Part shown: in pieces, positions 61,844-64,000 of the stretch
How positions within the stretch are numbered: the first letter of the stretch is position 1
Layout of the letters: every line of letters starts with the position of its first letter
Assembly: GCF_017991995.1 (NCBI RefSeq)
Contig: NZ_JAGOPN010000008.1
Location: 1-64,000, forward strand
Length of the DNA stretch: 64,000 bases
Direction: 5' to 3'
Source: Pseudacidovorax sp.
GTDB lineage: Bacteria > Pseudomonadota > Gammaproteobacteria > Burkholderiales > Burkholderiaceae_C
Notes under the pieces: model-generated
The model's database searches: none
What the model was told of the DNA's origin: nothing
What the model saw: the letters and a program-made list of their open reading frames with translations, nothing else
Program-made: the position numbers and the translations under genes

Positions 61844-62365
61844 TCACTTCACGCGCTTGAGCGCCGGCCGGCCGCCGCTGGGGGGCCGCGGCGGCTCGTC
61901 CGGCGGCGGCTCGATGGCGGCGGACGCCCCGCCCGGTTGGGATTCGGCGGCTTCGCCCACCAGATGCATGCCCGGCCGGGGCTCCGGCGTGGCCTGAGCC
62001 ATGCCGGGCGCGATGACCTCGCCCGCCTCGGACGCCTGCGCGTCCAGCGGCGGGAAGGCCATGCCCTGGCCGTTCTCGCGCGCATAGATGGCCACCACCC
62101 GTCCGATGGGGACGATGATGTCGCGCGCGGTGCCGGCGAAGCGGGCCTTGAACTCGATGAAGTCGTTGCCGATCTTCAGCGCGCTGGTCGCGTCGTAGCT
62201 GATGTTCAGCACGATCTCGCCGTTCTTGACGTACTCGCGCGGGACCTGGACGGTCTCGTCCACCACGACCGCGATGTACGGTGTGAAGCCGTGGTCGGTG
62301 CACCATTCGTAGAGCGCACGCAACAGGTACGGCCGCAACGATGTGGATTCGAGGGCGCTGATCAT
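61844..62365 (-). CDS. sspB: ClpXP adaptor SspB
   Basis: 173 residues. Start SLRPYLLRALYEWCTDHGFTPYI and core NGEIVLNISYDATSALKI are diagnostic; a flexible Pro-rich tail ends with a basic ClpX-binding tip (GGRPALKRVK). It brings ssrA-tagged proteins to ClpXP. Downstream of sspA on the same strand. Confidence 0.96.
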   Translation of the reverse strand: MISALESTSLRPYLLRALYEWCTDHGFTPYIAVVVDETVQVPREYVKNGEIVLNISYDATSALKIGNDFIEFKARFAGTARDIIVPIGRVVAIYARENGQGMAFPPLDAQASEAGEVIAPGMAQATPEPRPGMHLVGEAAESQPGGASAAIEPPPDEPPRPPSGGRPALKRVK

Positions 62366-62402
62366 GAATGGCGCGTCGTTCTCTCTTGCCGTCGCCGCGC
62401 GC

Positions 62403-63014
62403 TTACTTGCGCATCACCTTCTCGGAAGGCGTCAGCGCCTCGATGTAGGCGGGGCGCGAGAAGATGCGCTCGGCGTACTTCAGCAGCGGCGCGGCGTTCT
62501 TGCTCAGGTCGATGCCGTAGTAGTCCAGACGCCACAGCAGCGGGGCGATGGCCACGTCGAGCATCGAGAAGTTCTCGCCCAGCATGTACTTGTTCTTGAG
62601 GAACACCGGGGCCAGCTGCGTCAGGCGGTCGCGGATGTGCGAGCGGGCCTTCTCGATGGCCTTGTCGTTGCCCTTGGCGCCGCGGTTCTCGAGCGTGGAG
62701 ACGTGGACGAACAGCTCCTTCTCGAAGTTCAGCAGGAACAGGCGCACGCGGGCGCGGTCCACCGGGTCGCCAGGCATCAACTGCGGATGCGGGAAGCGCT
62801 CGTCGATGTACTCGTTGATGATGTTCGATTCGTACAGGATCAGGTCGCGCTCGACCAGGATCGGCACCTGCCCGTACGGATTCATCACGCTGATGTCCTC
62901 GGGCTTGTTGTAGAGGTCGACGTCACGGATTTCGAAGTCCATGCCCTTTTCAAACAGCACGAAGCGGCAGCGGTGGGAGAAAGGGCAGGTCGTTCCGGAA
63001 TACAGCACCATCAT
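62403..63014 (-). CDS. sspA: Stringent starvation protein A (GST fold)
   Basis: 203 residues from the ATG at 63014. Thioredoxin-like N-domain (LYSGTTCPFSHRCRFVL) and helical C-domain (NFSMLDVAIAPLLWRLDYYG). Binds RNA polymerase in starvation. A terminator separates it from petC. Confidence 0.96.
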   Translation of the reverse strand: MMVLYSGTTCPFSHRCRFVLFEKGMDFEIRDVDLYNKPEDISVMNPYGQVPILVERDLILYESNIINEYIDERFPHPQLMPGDPVDRARVRLFLLNFEKELFVHVSTLENRGAKGNDKAIEKARSHIRDRLTQLAPVFLKNKYMLGENFSMLDVAIAPLLWRLDYYGIDLSKNAAPLLKYAERIFSRPAYIEALTPSEKVMRK

Positions 63015-63035
63015 GGCGAAAGGCTCCAAAAAATC

Positions 63036-63068
63036 AAAAAAGAGTGGGCCGCTTGAGCAGCCCACTCT
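63036..63068 (-). terminator. Intrinsic terminator of petC
   Basis: Minus-strand 9-bp stem AGAGTGGGC/GCCCACTCT (63041-63049 with 63060-63068) and T-run at 63041-63036, directly upstream of sspA. Confidence 0.88.
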
Positions 63069-63116
63069 GTACGTTCACGCACCCGGCAAGCCCGGGCCAC
63101 GCCGTCCGCGTTCTCT

Positions 63117-63872
63117 CTACTTCACGTCCTTCCAGAACGCGGCATTGAGACGCCAGACGAAGACCAGCGACACCGCCAGGAACAGCAACACCCACACGCC
63201 GACGCGCACGCGGGTGTTCTGCGCGGGCTCTGCCATCCACTGCAGGTAATTGACCAGGTCGCCAACGGCCTGGTCGAACTGCAGGGGCGTCATCTTGCCC
63301 GGCTTGACCTGCTCCCAGCCCTTGAGCACCTCGGTTTCGTGGCCGTGCTGCTCCACCTTGTCATAGACCGGGCGGCGCTCGCCTTGCAATTCCCACAGCA
63401 CGTTGGGCATGCCCACGCTCGGGAAGGCAAGGTTGTTCCAGCCGGTTGCCTTGGTGTCGTCGCGGTAGTAGGTGCGCAGGTAGGTGTAGAGGTAGTCGGC
63501 ACCGGTGCCATTGTGACCTGCGCGCGAACGCGCCACCAAAGTGAGGTCGGGCGGGGTGCCGCCGAACCATTCCTTGGCCTGTCGGGCATCGATGTTGGCC
63601 TTCATCGTGTCACCCACCTTTTCGGTGGTGAACAGCAGATTGTCCTTGATCTGCTGTTCGGAGAGGCCGATGTCCTGCAGGCGGTTGTAGCGCATGAAGG
63701 CGGCCGAGTGGCAGTTGAGGCAGTAATTGACGAAAAGCTTGGCGCCGTTCTGCAGCGAAGCCAGGTCATTGGTGCGCACCGGCGCCTTGTCCCAGGCGAT
63801 GCCGCCTTCGGCCGCCAGGGCGCCCGTGGCAAGGCCCAGCGCCATCATCAACGAGAGGATCAGTTTCTTCAT
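63117..63872 (-). CDS. petC: Cytochrome c1 of the bc1 complex
   Basis: 251 residues. Signal peptide, haem c site CLNCH, Met-containing region GMPNVLWELQG and a C-terminal membrane anchor (VGVWVLLFLAVSLVFVW). Electron carrier of complex III in the respiratory chain. Follows petB closely. Confidence 0.97.
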   Translation of the reverse strand: MKKLILSLMMALGLATGALAAEGGIAWDKAPVRTNDLASLQNGAKLFVNYCLNCHSAAFMRYNRLQDIGLSEQQIKDNLLFTTEKVGDTMKANIDARQAKEWFGGTPPDLTLVARSRAGHNGTGADYLYTYLRTYYRDDTKATGWNNLAFPSVGMPNVLWELQGERRPVYDKVEQHGHETEVLKGWEQVKPGKMTPLQFDQAVGDLVNYLQWMAEPAQNTRVRVGVWVLLFLAVSLVFVWRLNAAFWKDVK

Positions 63873-63896
63873 GGGGATGCTTCTCCGGCGGCTCGG

Positions 63897-64000
63897 TCAG
63901 TGCGCGGCAAAGGTCACGCGCTCGGGCACGGGCTTGAACTCGCCCAGGCGGGTCCACCACGGCATGAGCAGGAAGAAGCCGAAATAGAACAGGGTACCGA
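63897..64000 (-). CDS. petB: Cytochrome b, C-terminal end (partial)
   Basis: The last 33 codons are seen, ending FGFFLLMPWWTRLGEFKPVP and a short tail with stop at 63899-63897. This is the conserved end of bc1-complex cytochrome b. The rest lies outside the window. Confidence 0.9.
   Translation of the reverse strand, partial: GTLFYFGFFLLMPWWTRLGEFKPVPERVTFAAH

Overview
The window looks like a chromosomal segment of a high-GC betaproteobacterium of the order Burkholderiales, probably Comamonadaceae. The basis is the housekeeping set (ruvA/ruvB, phoH-ybeY, rplM-rpsI-erpA, sspA-sspB-petC), a SAH riboswitch in front of ahcY, a DmeF-type exporter, the bcs operon and the very GC-rich codon use. 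The genus is inference; no rRNA gene is present.

Positions 1 to about 19,500 are an accessory island, visibly less GC-rich than the rest. It starts with the end of an IS21-like element that cuts off a SIR2-domain gene. Next come a RES-domain (NAD+-consuming) toxin-like gene and a divergent, tightly coupled four-gene operon (191-aa unknown, QueC-like PP-loop protein, Xre-ImmA/IrrE peptidase, PIN nuclease; 2742-6481). This operon is the best candidate for an undescribed defence or toxin-antitoxin system. A second operon on the minus strand (14900 down to 7300) encodes a HigA-like regulator, an MmeI-like DNA methyltransferase, a superfamily 2 helicase, a GIY-YIG nuclease and an HNH nuclease, so it resembles a multi-subunit restriction-modification system. 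At 15.4-19.5 kb lie two tyrosine recombinases of different families with small accessory genes. Between the defence genes and the first integrase lies a tRNA-Gly(TCC) 3' fragment, flanked on both sides by integrase arm-type repeats.

From about 19,780 onward the content is core genome: a metallophosphoesterase of the LpxH type, dmeF, ruvB, a coupled phospholipid/membrane operon (23002-28865), ruvA, phoH, ybeY, dtd with a CDF transporter, a FecR/OmpA pair, tyrS, an M23 peptidase, anmK, an MFS pump, erpA, rpsI, rplM, rlmJ, rlpA, metF, tlyA and ahcY with its SAH riboswitch. A membrane ferredoxin-cyclase fusion is divergent from a Crp-family regulator. Then follow DoxX and DUF4148 genes.

A 613-bp AT-rich control region precedes the cellulose operon (bcsD, bcsR/P, bcsQ, bcsA, bcsB, bcsZ, bcsC; 49742-61551), which makes, controls and exports cellulose. 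The right end holds tRNA-Thr(TGT), sspB, sspA, petC and the 3' end of petB. All functions are assigned by reading motifs and gene order; no database search was possible.
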